Of a DNA stretch of 18,987 nucleotides, positions 1-8,545 are shown piece after piece. The stretch spans positions 1 to 18,987 of the forward strand of contig CALAQT010000319.1 in the NCBI GenBank assembly GCA_937888775.1, given 5' to 3'. The position numbers and the translations under genes are program-made. Source of the stretch: an uncultured Actinomycetes bacterium. GTDB taxonomy: Bacteria > Actinomycetota > Thermoleophilia > Solirubrobacterales > Solirubrobacteraceae. How positions within the stretch are numbered: the first letter of the stretch is position 1; every line of letters starts with the position of its first letter. The notes beneath the pieces were generated by a model. That model was not told where the DNA came from. It made no database searches and saw only the letters and a program-made list of their open reading frames with translations.

Positions 1-495
1 GGCGCGGCGGCGGTCGCAATGCCCTCGGGCGCGCTGCGCTCCGTCGCAGCGCGCCTCGGCGGCGGCAGCACCGAGGGCGGTTCTGACGGTGGCTCGGGGC
101 CGCAGGGTTCAACCGGCGCGCCCGGCGGAGGTGGCGGGATCCCCGGCGGTGGAGGGACGGGGACCGGCCGCGGCGGAGAAGGCGGCGGGAGTCTCGCCGG
201 CGCGGTCGCGCTGACTGGTGCGGGAGCCGCGAGCGGCCCGGCGGCAGCAGCGGTCACGGGGGCTGGGTTAAGGGCGGCCGGCGGCGGTGCAACGGGCGCG
301 GCGGGCGGACGCGAACAGGTCACCGGCGTCGGGGGTCCTGGTAGTTCCGGTCCGTCGGGCGCTGGCGCTGGCGGCGGTGGGCATGCGTCGGGTGGTGTGG
401 CGGCGGTGATCGCGGATGCGGGTTCGCGTGGTGCGAGCGGCGCGGTTGAGCCGGGCGCCGGTCGACGGCCGGATGGGTCTGAGGGGGTGCTGTAG
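1..495 (+). CDS. C-terminal Gly/Ala-rich tail of a probable T4SS membrane channel protein (partial)
   Basis: The frame is open from the first base, so this is the 3' end of a gene starting outside the window; the stop TAG directly abuts the next ATG (TAGATG). What is visible is almost wholly low-complexity Gly, Ala, Ser and Pro, with no membrane segment or catalytic motif left. In actinobacterial ICEs the gene just upstream of the SCO6880-type gene is commonly a TrbL/VirB6-like polytopic channel protein with a long disordered C-terminus. That identity is inferred from position only. The tail is likely disordered. An internal ATG at 19 could start a separate 158-residue protein, but nothing upstream looks like a ribosome site and the abutting junction favours a long upstream gene. 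Confidence is good that the frame is coding, low for the family. Confidence 0.5.
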   Translation, partial: GAAAVAMPSGALRSVAARLGGGSTEGGSDGGSGPQGSTGAPGGGGGIPGGGGTGTGRGGEGGGSLAGAVALTGAGAASGPAAAAVTGAGLRAAGGGATGAAGGREQVTGVGGPGSSGPSGAGAGGGGHASGGVAAVIADAGSRGASGAVEPGAGRRPDGSEGVL

Positions 496-1998
496 ATGGC
501 GACAGAGACGCCGCGGGAGCGCACCTACGGAAATTGGCGCCGGCCGCGCTCAGCAGGACTGGGGCGGCTGGGGCTGCTGGGGACCGGGGTGTTGATGGGC
601 GGGGTGATCGTGGTGATCCTGGCCGTCGCGACCGTTGGACTGCTGGTGGCAGTCGTGCTGTTGGCGCTGTTGGCAGTCGGGTTGGGATCGTTGATGATCT
701 CGGACCGACACGGCAAGACCGGCCTGCAGCTGTTGACCGTGCGAGCCGGTTGGTGGCGCGCTCGGTCACTCGGCGCGCACCTGTACCGCTCCGGGCCGCT
801 GGGCCGCACCGGCTGGGGGTCCTTTCAGCTCCCTGGACTGCTAGCGCAATCACGACTTTCGGAGGCGCGCGATTCCTATGATCGGCCGTTCGCGGTACTT
901 GAGGTGCCGGCAACCGGGCATTTCACGGTGGTGTTCGCGACCGAGCCCGACGGCGCGTCGCTGGTCGATCAGGAGCAGATCGACGTGTGGGTCGCGCGGT
1001 GGGGCGAATGGCTCGCATCACTCGGCGACGAGCCTGGGCTGATCGCCGCCGCGGTCACCGTCGAAACCGCCCCCGACACCGGACGGCGGCTGCGCCAAGA
1101 GATCGAAGGCCGCATCGACCCGAACGCCCCCTCGCTGGCGCAGCAGGTGCTCCGAGAGGTGGTCGACAGCTACCCGCTGGGGTCAGCGACGATCAAGGCG
1201 TGGGTCGCGCTCACGTTCACCGCAGCGGCCCGGGGTCGCCGCCGCGGCAGTGACGAGTTCGCGCGCGAGCTCGCGACGCGACTCCCCGGGATCACGCAAC
1301 GGCTGCACGGCACCGGCGCCGGGTCCGCCCGCCCGCTGCCTGCCCAGGAGTTGTGCGAGGTCATCCGCTCCGCGTATGACCCCGATGCCGGGCGGGTGAT
1401 CGACGACGCCTACGCCGCCGGTCAGATACCGAAGCTGACCTGGGCTGACGTCGGCCCCGCCGCGGCCGAGGCGGCCTGGGGCGCCTACCGGCATGACGCC
1501 GCGGTGTCGGTGAGCTGGGCGATGAGCCAAGCCCCACGCGGAGAAGTGCACGCGTCAGTGTTATGGAAGCTCTTGGCGCCGCATCGTGAGATAGCGCGCA
1601 AGCGAGTCAGTCTGCTCTACCGGGTGCTTGACCCCGGGGTCGCCGCCCGGATCGTAGAAGCGGACAAGCGCAACGCCGACTTCCGCGTGAACTCCGCGCA
1701 ACGTCCATCAGAGCACTCGCTGCGGGAGCAGCGCTCGGCGTTGGCGACCGCGCAGGAGGAAGCCCGCGGCGCCGGGCTGGTGGACTTCGGGATGCTCGTC
1801 ACCGCCACCGTGCAAGGCGACAGCCCCGACAGGCTCGCCGAGGCAGAGGCGGCCGTTGAAAACCTCGCCGCGACCGCCCGGATCAGCCTGCGTCGCATGT
1901 ACGGGTCCCAAGACTCGGCGTTTCTCGCCGGCCTCCCGCTCGGGCTCGTGCTCCCCAGGCATCTGAAGGTTCCGCAGGAGATCCGCAGCGCACTATGA
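496..1998 (+). CDS. SCO6880-family conjugation protein
   Basis: This 500-residue protein matches the actinobacterial SCO6880 family, found next to a VirB4-like ATPase in conjugative elements. The N-terminus has the family's YGNWRRPRSAG start followed by a hydrophobic stretch at about residues 26-68, long enough for two membrane helices with a short turn (PrgI-like). The cytoplasmic remainder resembles the non-catalytic N-terminal part of VirB4 and has no Walker motif. It probably anchors the mating-channel ATPase at the membrane, with the next gene supplying the ATPase half. The ATG directly follows the stop of the preceding gene, and its last four bases (ATGA) overlap the next start, so translation is probably coupled. 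The family assignment rests on recalled sequence features; the mechanistic role is inferred. Confidence 0.85.
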   Translation: MATETPRERTYGNWRRPRSAGLGRLGLLGTGVLMGGVIVVILAVATVGLLVAVVLLALLAVGLGSLMISDRHGKTGLQLLTVRAGWWRARSLGAHLYRSGPLGRTGWGSFQLPGLLAQSRLSEARDSYDRPFAVLEVPATGHFTVVFATEPDGASLVDQEQIDVWVARWGEWLASLGDEPGLIAAAVTVETAPDTGRRLRQEIEGRIDPNAPSLAQQVLREVVDSYPLGSATIKAWVALTFTAAARGRRRGSDEFARELATRLPGITQRLHGTGAGSARPLPAQELCEVIRSAYDPDAGRVIDDAYAAGQIPKLTWADVGPAAAEAAWGAYRHDAAVSVSWAMSQAPRGEVHASVLWKLLAPHREIARKRVSLLYRVLDPGVAARIVEADKRNADFRVNSAQRPSEHSLREQRSALATAQEEARGAGLVDFGMLVTATVQGDSPDRLAEAEAAVENLAATARISLRRMYGSQDSAFLAGLPLGLVLPRHLKVPQEIRSAL

Positions 1999-3515
1999 CC
2001 CGCCAGCGTTCACGTCACCCGCGGCCGGTCCGCGCTCCAGTGCCGGGAGCTCGCGGCTGGAGCGGCCGAGCCGCGGGAGCCTCCGTGCTCGTGCAAGCAG
2101 CGGACGAGTGGCGCGCCACGACCGTGCAGGCCTGTGGGCTGTGGCCGTTCTCGACCGGAACCGGGACGCCGATGGTCGGCGTGCCGCTCGGTTCGAGTCT
2201 GATCTCCGGTGCGACGCTGTGCGCCGACCCGATCAGCTGGTTCCAAGAAGCGCACCTGATCAGCAACCCATCGGTGTTCGTACTCGGGCTCCCCGGCCTG
2301 GGGAAGAGCAGCCTCCTCAGACGAATGGCGCTCGGCCTGGCCGGGTTCGGGGTGATGCCACTCGTGCTCGGGGATCTGAAGCCCGATTACGTCGATCTGA
2401 TCGCCGCCTTGGGCGGCCAGGTGATCAAGCTTGGCCGCGGCCGCGGCTATCTGAACGTTCTGGACCCCGGCGAGGCGACAGCCGCCGCGGCACGACTCAC
2501 CGGCCGCGCCCGCCGCGAGGTATTGGCGGACGCCTTGGCGCGCCGGCACACGATGATCGCGACGCTGATCACCCTGTCGCGGGCGGCAATCCCAAGCGAT
2601 CGGGAGGAGATGATCCTCGACCGCGCGCTGCGCGTCCTCGACGAGCGACAGAACGGCATCCCCGTCCTCGCGGACTTAGTCGAGGTGATCGCCGACGGGT
2701 CCGATGAGCTGCGACAGGTTGCGATGGACCGCGGTGACCGCGGGCGGTATGACGACATCACCGAGAACCTCTTGGTCAGCCTCCGCGGGCTGCTCGGCCG
2801 CGGACGGCTCGGGGAGATCTTCTCCGAGCAGTCCACCACCTCGATGCGCCGCGACGTCCCGGCGGTATTCGACGTATCCGCGATCGATGACGGCGACAGC
2901 GCGCTGCAGGGCGCGGCGTTGATGGCGTGCTGGTCCTACGGGTTCGGGGCGGTGAACATCGCCAACGCCCTGGCCGACGCCGGTCTTGAACCCCGACGGC
3001 ACTACTTCGTCGTCCTCGACGAGCTCTGGCGCGCGCTACGCGGGCGGGGAATGGTCGACCGCGTCGACGTGCTGACGCGGCTAAACCGCTCCAAGGGGGT
3101 TGGGGTCGCGATGTGCTCGCACACAATGAGCGACCTGCAGGCGTTGGCGTTGGAGGAGGACCGGATGAAAGCCCGCGGGTTCGTGGAGCGCTCGGGGATG
3201 GTGATCTGCGCCGGCCTGCCGGCGGCGGAGATGGCGATGCTAACCCGGGTGGTGCCGATGTCAGCCAGCGAGCAATCGCTGCTGATCGGGTGGCAGGACC
3301 CGCCCGCATGGACCGCGGGCGCCACGAGCGCGGCGCCGCCGGGGCGCGGGAACTTCCTCGTCAAGGTCGGTGGCCGACCCGGGATCCCCGTGCACGTGCG
3401 GCTCACCGCCTTAGAACAAGCGCTGCACGACACCAACAAGCTCTGGCACGAACGGTCGAGCATCCACCACGACAACGGTGAGCGGCCGGTCGCGCCACGG
3501 GGTGAGGGTCAGTGA
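1995..3515 (+). CDS. VirB4/TraC-like conjugation ATPase
   Basis: A 506-residue P-loop ATPase expected to power assembly or substrate transfer in the conjugative type IV secretion channel at the inner face of the membrane. Walker A is GLPGLGKSS at residues 98-106 and Walker B is VVLDE at residues 339-343, followed by LWRALRG as in VirB4/TraC-type proteins. The region after Walker B (RSKGVGVAMCSHTMSDLQAL) corresponds to the sensor part of this ATPase class. The ATG overlaps the stop of the SCO6880-type gene by ATGA, and the stop overlaps the next gene by GTGA. It lacks the long VirB4 N-terminal domain, which the preceding gene seems to provide, so VirB4 function appears split between two genes. 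There are no membrane segments, as expected for a peripheral ATPase. Confidence 0.85.
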   Translation: MTRQRSRHPRPVRAPVPGARGWSGRAAGASVLVQAADEWRATTVQACGLWPFSTGTGTPMVGVPLGSSLISGATLCADPISWFQEAHLISNPSVFVLGLPGLGKSSLLRRMALGLAGFGVMPLVLGDLKPDYVDLIAALGGQVIKLGRGRGYLNVLDPGEATAAAARLTGRARREVLADALARRHTMIATLITLSRAAIPSDREEMILDRALRVLDERQNGIPVLADLVEVIADGSDELRQVAMDRGDRGRYDDITENLLVSLRGLLGRGRLGEIFSEQSTTSMRRDVPAVFDVSAIDDGDSALQGAALMACWSYGFGAVNIANALADAGLEPRRHYFVVLDELWRALRGRGMVDRVDVLTRLNRSKGVGVAMCSHTMSDLQALALEEDRMKARGFVERSGMVICAGLPAAEMAMLTRVVPMSASEQSLLIGWQDPPAWTAGATSAAPPGRGNFLVKVGGRPGIPVHVRLTALEQALHDTNKLWHERSSIHHDNGERPVAPRGEGQ

Positions 3516-5236
3516 GCAGCACGTCGCGTCGCTCGGAGGGACCGGCGGTCGACCTCGAGCTCGTGCTGCTGTGGGCGGCGATCGGCGTGGTGCTGGGGCT
3601 CGTGCTCGTGCTGGTGGCGGCCGCGCATCTGGCGCTGCTGCTGCAGGGCGGCCGTGAGCAGCTGCCGGCAAATCCCGCCAAGCTGGCGATCGACCTGGTC
3701 CGCGGCAGGGTGCGCTGGCCAGCCGGCGCGACCGCGATCGCGGGCGGCCTGGCCGCGGTGCTTGTCGGGATCGTCGCGGCAGCCGGTAGGTCGCTGCGGT
3801 CCTCGCGGCGCGGTCACGTGGATCGCGCGTCGCGGTGGATGGGTCGCGGAGCGGAGATCCGACGCCTGTCGGCCAGGCACGCGGGGCGGACCGCGTCCCG
3901 GCTCGGTGTCGACAGTCCAGGGCTGCCGATCGCACGGACGGTCGCGGACGGTCGGCTGCTGTACGCGGGTTGGGAGGACGTTTGCGTGGATGTGTGGGGG
4001 CCGAGGACGGGGAAGACGACGAGTCGGGCGATCCCGTCGATCCTGGCTGCTCCGGGCGCGGTGTTGGTCACTTCGAACAAGCGCGATGTCGTGGACGCGA
4101 GCCGCGATCCGCGTGCGGAGGCCGGGCGGGTGTGGGTGTTTGATCCTCAGCGGATCGCGGGGGAGCCGCTGGGCTGGTGGTGGAACCCGTTGAGCTACGT
4201 GACCGATGAGGTCCGCGCGAGCGAGCTGGCGGACGTGTTTGCGCTCTCCAGCCGCGATCCGGGGGCGCGAACGGACGCGTTCTTTGACACTGCGGCGCAG
4301 AACCTCGTCGCCGAGTTGCTGCTTGCCGCGAGCCTGGACGGCCGGGCGTTGACGCAGGTGTACCTGTGGCTGACCTCCCCCGGCGATGAGGAGGCGGTGC
4401 ACATCCTGCGCGAGCACGGCTACCGGATCCTCGCCGCGTCTTTGCAGGCGCAGATCAACGCGCCTGAGAAACAGCGCGGCGGCGTGTTCGGCACCGCACA
4501 GGAGCTGTGCGCGTTTATGACCAACCGCCAGGCGATGGCGTGGGTCACCCCCCAGCACGAGCTGACGCAGTTCAGCGCGGACGAGTTCGCAGCGTCCAAG
4601 GACACGCTCTACAGCCTCTCCAAGGAAGGCAAGGCGTCGTGCGCGCCGCTGGTGACCGCGCTCACGCTCGCCGTGTGCGAGGCGGCGGAGGAGCTCGCCA
4701 AGCGCTCGGCGGGCGGGCGGTTGGCAGTACCGATGGTCGCCGTTCTGGACGAGGCGGCGAACGTCTGTCGGTGGCGCCAGCTCCCGGACCTCTACAGCCA
4801 CTATGGCTCGCGCGGAATCTGCCTGCTGACGATCCTCCAATCCTGGTCCCAAGGGGTGGAGGTGTGGGGCAAGGAGGGGATGAACAAGCTGTGGTCCGCC
4901 GCCACGATCAAGGTGTACGGCGGCGGCGTCACGGAGGTCGAGTTCCTCGAGCAACTCTCGCGACTGATCGGCGACTTCGACCTCCAGAATCACTCGGTCA
5001 CCCACGGCGCGCGTCAGGGCCGCTCGACGAGCCGGTCGGTGCGTCGCGAGCGCATCCTTGACGTCGCGGACCTCGGGTCTCTTCCGGCCGGTCGGGTTGT
5101 CGTGTTCGCCTCGGGCAGCAAACCAACGCTCGCGCGGTCGATCCCGTGGATGAACGGCGCTGACGCCAAGCGTGTGCGCGCGTCGATCGCCGCGCATGAC
5201 CCCGCGCGCGAGCACACCAACGGAGGTGCGCGATGA
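3512..5236 (+). CDS. VirD4/TraG-type type IV coupling protein
   Basis: A 574-residue coupling protein that would bring the relaxase-DNA complex to the mating channel and pump DNA. Two N-terminal membrane segments (about residues 13-44 and 71-91) are followed by a cytoplasmic ATPase domain. Walker A is GPRTGKTT at residues 163-170 and Walker B is VLDEAAN at 411-417, followed by LPDLYSHYGSRGICLLTILQS, which is typical of TraG/TraD/VirD4 proteins. A GTG start is chosen because it overlaps the previous stop (GTGA), in keeping with the tight coupling of the cluster; a downstream start would remove the first membrane segment. The stop overlaps the DUF4913 gene by ATGA. A long antisense frame across this gene is a composition artefact. 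Confidence 0.9.
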   Translation: MSSTSRRSEGPAVDLELVLLWAAIGVVLGLVLVLVAAAHLALLLQGGREQLPANPAKLAIDLVRGRVRWPAGATAIAGGLAAVLVGIVAAAGRSLRSSRRGHVDRASRWMGRGAEIRRLSARHAGRTASRLGVDSPGLPIARTVADGRLLYAGWEDVCVDVWGPRTGKTTSRAIPSILAAPGAVLVTSNKRDVVDASRDPRAEAGRVWVFDPQRIAGEPLGWWWNPLSYVTDEVRASELADVFALSSRDPGARTDAFFDTAAQNLVAELLLAASLDGRALTQVYLWLTSPGDEEAVHILREHGYRILAASLQAQINAPEKQRGGVFGTAQELCAFMTNRQAMAWVTPQHELTQFSADEFAASKDTLYSLSKEGKASCAPLVTALTLAVCEAAEELAKRSAGGRLAVPMVAVLDEAANVCRWRQLPDLYSHYGSRGICLLTILQSWSQGVEVWGKEGMNKLWSAATIKVYGGGVTEVEFLEQLSRLIGDFDLQNHSVTHGARQGRSTSRSVRRERILDVADLGSLPAGRVVVFASGSKPTLARSIPWMNGADAKRVRASIAAHDPAREHTNGGAR

Positions 5237-5706
5237 GCGAGTTCGAGGAGATCTACGACGAGGATTACGTCAGCGAGCCAGCCCCGGACGAGGTGGCTGA
5301 GCCTGCGTCGAGCACTGGCGGGGAGGCGCGTCCTGAGCCGGTGTACGGGTCAGTTGAGCAGTTCCTGGCGGAGTATCTGCTGCCGGTGTATCGCCGGGCG
5401 GTGTCGGGGACGAGCACGACCTGGTGTGCGCAGTGGTGGCGTCATTCGGAGGCGTGGATCCGCCTGGATGGGCTGTGGCGCTCGTGGGAGTACCTGCGCT
5501 TGGATGCGGCGACCGGGATGTCGGTGTGGCTGCGCGACCACGCCGATCCGCACATGGCGGTGCTGCTCTCAGCAGACGGTCCGTTCAAAGGCTGCACGCC
5601 CGATCAACACGCCACCCGCCCGCTCAAAGCGCTGCCGTTAGCCCCGGTGCCCGAGGGGACACCGGATCCGACCGCCGCCGCTGGCGGCCTGCTAGGCGAT
5701 CGGTGA
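5233..5706 (+). CDS. DUF4913 protein
   Basis: A 157-residue protein with an acidic, probably disordered N-terminus (about residues 1-35) and a DUF4913-like core from about residue 38. Recognisable features of the core are the opening VEQFLAEYLLPVYRR, the Trp-rich stretch WCAQWWRHSEAWIRLDGLW and the later MSVWLRDHADPHMAVLLS. The family is common beside TraG-type coupling proteins in actinobacterial mobile elements, and its biochemical role is not known to me. It has no membrane segment and no catalytic motif. The ATG overlaps the coupling-protein stop by four bases, and the next gene starts five bases after its stop, so it is co-expressed with the mating apparatus and might assist the coupling protein. 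Confidence 0.8.
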   Translation: MSEFEEIYDEDYVSEPAPDEVAEPASSTGGEARPEPVYGSVEQFLAEYLLPVYRRAVSGTSTTWCAQWWRHSEAWIRLDGLWRSWEYLRLDAATGMSVWLRDHADPHMAVLLSADGPFKGCTPDQHATRPLKALPLAPVPEGTPDPTAAAGGLLGDR

Positions 5707-5710
5707 GCGG

Positions 5711-6949
5711 ATGCGCGGCGCGGCCCTGTTGTTCGCCGGCGGGTTCCTGGCCCTGCTCGGGTTGGTGTTCGGGCTGATGCTGCTCGGCGGATCGATTGCA
5801 GAAAGCTGCCAGGGCAGCGGGGTGTCGGCGGCGGGGGAGCCGCCGTTGGTGCAGTACTACCTCGGCGCCTCCCAGCGCTACCAGCTCGGGCCCGATGGCT
5901 ACGCGTATCTGGCGGCGATCAACAACGTCGAGACGAGGTTTGGCACGAACATGGCCACGAGCTCGACGGGCGCGCTTGGCTGGATGCAGTTCGAGCCTTC
6001 GACGTTTGTGACCTATGGGGTGTCGGTCACCAACCCGGGTGGGCGACCCGATCCCTTTGACCCGCAGGACGCGATCTACTCGGCCGCTAACTATCTCCAT
6101 GCCTCGGCCGCGCCGGGGAACTGGTCGGCTGCGATCTACACGTATAACCATGCCGGCTGGTACGTCACCGAGGTGCAAGCGTTGGCGGCCCGCTACACAG
6201 GTCCGAGCGGCCTTCAGAACCTGAGCGTCGACATTCAGGCGGCGTGGGGCGGCAAGCCGCCGCCCCACCTGCCCACCCCAACGACGATCCCCGTCGTCTA
6301 CTCGCCTGCCAGCGGCGGTGAGTGCTGCCCAGCCGCAACCGGCTCAGCGGTCGGGGCGGCGGCGGCGGGAGGTGCTTTGCGGTGCGGAGAGCTGGTTGAC
6401 GATGTGACGCCGGTGCCGGGGAACGTCGCGGTGATCATGCCCGACGGGCTCGCGCGCCCGCCTGAGCAGGCGCCGGCACCGGTGCAGGCGATGGTCGCGG
6501 CCGGGGACCGGATCGACCACTTCGACTATCAGTACGGCGGCGGTCACGCCAACCCGGCGCGGTCTGACAGCCAGACCGACCCCCAGCCCCAAGGCGGCAC
6601 GCTGCCGGGTGATAACGGCACCCCGGGCTATGACTGCTCAGGCGCTACGGACTACGTCCTGTACGGCGGCGGGCTCGGCCAAGCCCTGATGGGCGGTAGC
6701 GACCCGGCCTCCGGGGCGCTTGAGAGCGTCGGCGATCCCGGAGCCGGGCGGTGGGTGACGATCTTCGCTAACGCTGGTCACGTGTTCATCGAGGTCGCGG
6801 GGATCGTTCTGGACACGGCGCATTACGCGCCGGTGCAACCCGCGAGCCCGTCGACCGGGCCGCGGTGGCAGCCCGGATCGATCATCCCCGCCCAGATCGC
6901 AGGTGATCAGTACGGCGGCTTCATTCAGCGACATCCGGTCGGGCTATGA
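5711..6949 (+). CDS. Two-domain cell-wall hydrolase (lytic transglycosylase plus NlpC/P60 peptidase)
   Basis: A 412-residue exported or membrane-anchored enzyme that would open peptidoglycan locally so the conjugation channel can cross the wall. A hydrophobic N-terminal anchor spans about residues 3-28. Residues about 48-170 form an SLT-type transglycosylase domain with the likely catalytic Glu74 in AINNVETRFG, the ALGWMQFEPSTF motif and YNHAGWY near its end. A flexible linker with Cys pairs follows. The C-terminal NlpC/P60 domain has the nucleophile Cys309 in YDCSGATDY and His357 in AGHVFIE. The same pairing of glycan- and peptide-cleaving domains is known in wall hydrolases of Gram-positive conjugative elements such as Tn916 Orf14. 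The next gene overlaps by ATGA. Confidence 0.85.
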   Translation: MRGAALLFAGGFLALLGLVFGLMLLGGSIAESCQGSGVSAAGEPPLVQYYLGASQRYQLGPDGYAYLAAINNVETRFGTNMATSSTGALGWMQFEPSTFVTYGVSVTNPGGRPDPFDPQDAIYSAANYLHASAAPGNWSAAIYTYNHAGWYVTEVQALAARYTGPSGLQNLSVDIQAAWGGKPPPHLPTPTTIPVVYSPASGGECCPAATGSAVGAAAAGGALRCGELVDDVTPVPGNVAVIMPDGLARPPEQAPAPVQAMVAAGDRIDHFDYQYGGGHANPARSDSQTDPQPQGGTLPGDNGTPGYDCSGATDYVLYGGGLGQALMGGSDPASGALESVGDPGAGRWVTIFANAGHVFIEVAGIVLDTAHYAPVQPASPSTGPRWQPGSIIPAQIAGDQYGGFIQRHPVGL

Positions 6950-7788
6950 GCCGCCCGGCGCGCACCATCAGCTTGGGGTTGCTGCTGGTCGCCGTGGCGA
7001 TCGCTGTGCGCGTGGGACACGGGAGCGACGGACGCGCGCACGTTCAGATGACCAGCAAGGCGTCGGCCGCGAGGCTCGCGCGGGCACCCTCATCACCGGC
7101 GACTGCCGGCGCGTCGCCGCGTCAGCGCATGTCGGCCGCCGACGTACAGCGCGCGTTCGTGCGTTCCTACTTGTCGTATCTCAGCGGGTCGCTGCCGGCC
7201 AGCCGGCTTCGGTACGCGAGCATCACCGCCCGCGATCAAGCCTCGGCGGGCGGACGGATCCCCGCCAGCTTCCGCGACGGCCCACTCCAGGTGCGAGCCG
7301 TCGCCGGGGAAGGCTCGACGCTGTACTCGGCGCAGGCGACGATCGACGCAGGGAATCGCGCGGAGTCCTACCCGTTCACGGTGGCGCTGCTGCGCGAGGC
7401 CAGCGGTTGGCAGGTCGCGCAGGTACAGCCCCCGGACCTCGGCGTCGATCAGAACACGCGGCCCGTCATCGGCGTGGAGATTCCGCGGGCGGGTCAGCTC
7501 GCGGCTGAGGACTTCGCGCTCAGCTATGCCGACTACCGCGCCGGAGTCCGGCCCCGGCTTGCTGGGATGACGAGCACCGCCGAGGGGGAGCTGCGCGACG
7601 GGGAAGATTCGCTCGCTCCGATGCGTTTGCCGCGCGCGAGGGCTCGGCTGCTGGCGCTCTCCTACGGGCCGCTAGAGCAGGACCGCTTCGCGCTGACCGC
7701 GACGGTCCGGCTTCGTGGCCGGCGGGTGCGGTTCACGTTCTTGATGTTCGACAGCGGGCGAGGGTGGGAGTGCGATGCGTTCCTGTGA
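6946..7788 (+). CDS. TcpC/VirB8-like conjugal transfer protein
   Basis: A 280-residue protein with one N-terminal hydrophobic segment (about residues 8-22) and a predicted extracytoplasmic remainder, laid out like the TcpC/VirB8-type scaffold proteins of Gram-positive conjugation systems. A Ser/Ala-rich linker leads to what looks like two alpha-beta (NTF2-like) domains, at about residues 60-150 and 165-280; the first opens with ADVQRAFVRSYLSYL. No catalytic motif is expected. The ATG overlaps the hydrolase stop by ATGA. The assignment is by layout, position and general resemblance, not by a diagnostic motif, so it is less certain than the ATPases. It is the last gene of the tightly overlapping channel cluster; an 83-bp gap with a strong hairpin follows. 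Confidence 0.65.
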   Translation: MSRPARTISLGLLLVAVAIAVRVGHGSDGRAHVQMTSKASAARLARAPSSPATAGASPRQRMSAADVQRAFVRSYLSYLSGSLPASRLRYASITARDQASAGGRIPASFRDGPLQVRAVAGEGSTLYSAQATIDAGNRAESYPFTVALLREASGWQVAQVQPPDLGVDQNTRPVIGVEIPRAGQLAAEDFALSYADYRAGVRPRLAGMTSTAEGELRDGEDSLAPMRLPRARARLLALSYGPLEQDRFALTATVRLRGRRVRFTFLMFDSGRGWECDAFL

Positions 7789-7816
7789 TCACCGCCGCCG
7801 CACAGAGCTTGTCCCA

Positions 7817-7844
7817 ACGGGCGTGGAGCCTTTCCACGGCCCGT
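7817..7844 (+). promoter_or_regulatory. Strong stem-loop in the ssb leader
   Basis: ACGGGCGTGGA and TCCACGGCCCGT form an 11-bp stem with one bulged G around a five-base loop (GCCTT). It lies between the transfer cluster and ssb and ends 27 bases before the ssb start. There is no T-run after it, so it is not a classical intrinsic terminator. It could be an mRNA-processing or translation-control element, or a protein-binding palindrome. The structure is plain; the function is unknown. Confidence 0.55.
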
Positions 7845-7871
7845 CAACACCACCACCCCAAAGGAGGGGTT

Positions 7872-8333
7872 ATGAATCAAATCACCCTGACGGGCAGGCT
7901 CGTGGACGAGCCCGTATTGCGTCAGCTTCCAGACGGCGGGGCCGTCTGTCGGCTGCGTTTGGCGGTCGACGGGATGGCCCCGGGCCGCGAGACCGGGTAC
8001 GTGAACGTGACCGAGTTCGGCAATTCGGGCGAGGCCTCGGCACGAGTCCTCAGCAAGGGCTGGCTGGTCGCGGTCGAAGGGCGACTTGAGTACCAGCGCT
8101 GGCAGACCGACGCGGGTGAGAACCGACACGACTACGGGATCGTCGGGCGAGTCGAGCATCTCTCCGCGCCGCGGAGCGAGACCCGCGAACGGGACGCAGC
8201 GCTGGCACGCGAGACCAACCAGCAGGCTGAGGCCGGAGGGAAGGTCGAGGATCCTCGAGAGCCCGGGTCGGCAAGCCGCACGGAGCGGCCGCCGGCCACA
8301 ACGCGCGGTGAGGCGGTCGGGGCCGAGCGGTGA
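7872..8333 (+). CDS. ssb: Single-stranded DNA-binding protein
   Basis: A 153-residue SSB. The N-terminal OB fold (about residues 1-105) begins MNQITLTGRLVDEPVLR and has the family pattern of an early GRL strand, VNVTEFG, then LVAVEGRLEYQRW and a late YGIVG strand. It would coat transferred single-stranded DNA in the recipient or during element replication. The start at 7872 is fixed by a strong Shine-Dalgarno sequence, AAAGGAGG at 7860-7867. The C-terminal tail is polar and ends AVGAER; the usual acidic DDDIPF-like tip that recruits partner proteins in housekeeping SSBs is absent. That fits a plasmid- or ICE-type SSB. Its stop overlaps the next gene by GTGA. Confidence 0.9.
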   Translation: MNQITLTGRLVDEPVLRQLPDGGAVCRLRLAVDGMAPGRETGYVNVTEFGNSGEASARVLSKGWLVAVEGRLEYQRWQTDAGENRHDYGIVGRVEHLSAPRSETRERDAALARETNQQAEAGGKVEDPREPGSASRTERPPATTRGEAVGAER

Positions 8334-8545
8334 GCTACCGGGTGCGGGTTTCAGAGCAGCGCTCCGAGGCGCTGGCGGGCGTGGGCGATTGCCGGTATGA
8401 GAGCCCGCTTCACGAACGCGAGCAGGCACTGGAGCTGTTACGTGTGCTGCTCGGCCGTGAGCCCGAGAACGACCGCACCCGCTGGTCTGAGCCGCTCGCC
8501 GGCGGCGTGCGCTGGGTCGAGCTCATCCCGGAGCCGAGGCGATGA
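8330..8545 (+). CDS. Small hypothetical protein between ssb and primase
   Basis: A 71-residue protein with a GTG start overlapping the ssb stop (GTGA), and a stop overlapping the primase start (ATGA). These two couplings are the main evidence that it is real. It is soluble and charged, with an Arg/Glu-rich helix around EREQALELLRVLLGREPEN (about residues 29-47) and a Trp-containing end (RTRWSEPLAGGVRWVELI). I do not recognise a family. Position suggests an accessory to ssDNA handling or priming, which is inference only. Confidence 0.65.
   Translation: MSYRVRVSEQRSEALAGVGDCRYESPLHEREQALELLRVLLGREPENDRTRWSEPLAGGVRWVELIPEPRR

Noticed and set aside
3509..5215. Long reverse-strand open frame (568 codons) across the coupling-protein gene
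   Set aside because: The forward frame has membrane segments and both Walker motifs; the reverse product is Arg/His/Pro-rich with no domain and is a by-product of high GC3.
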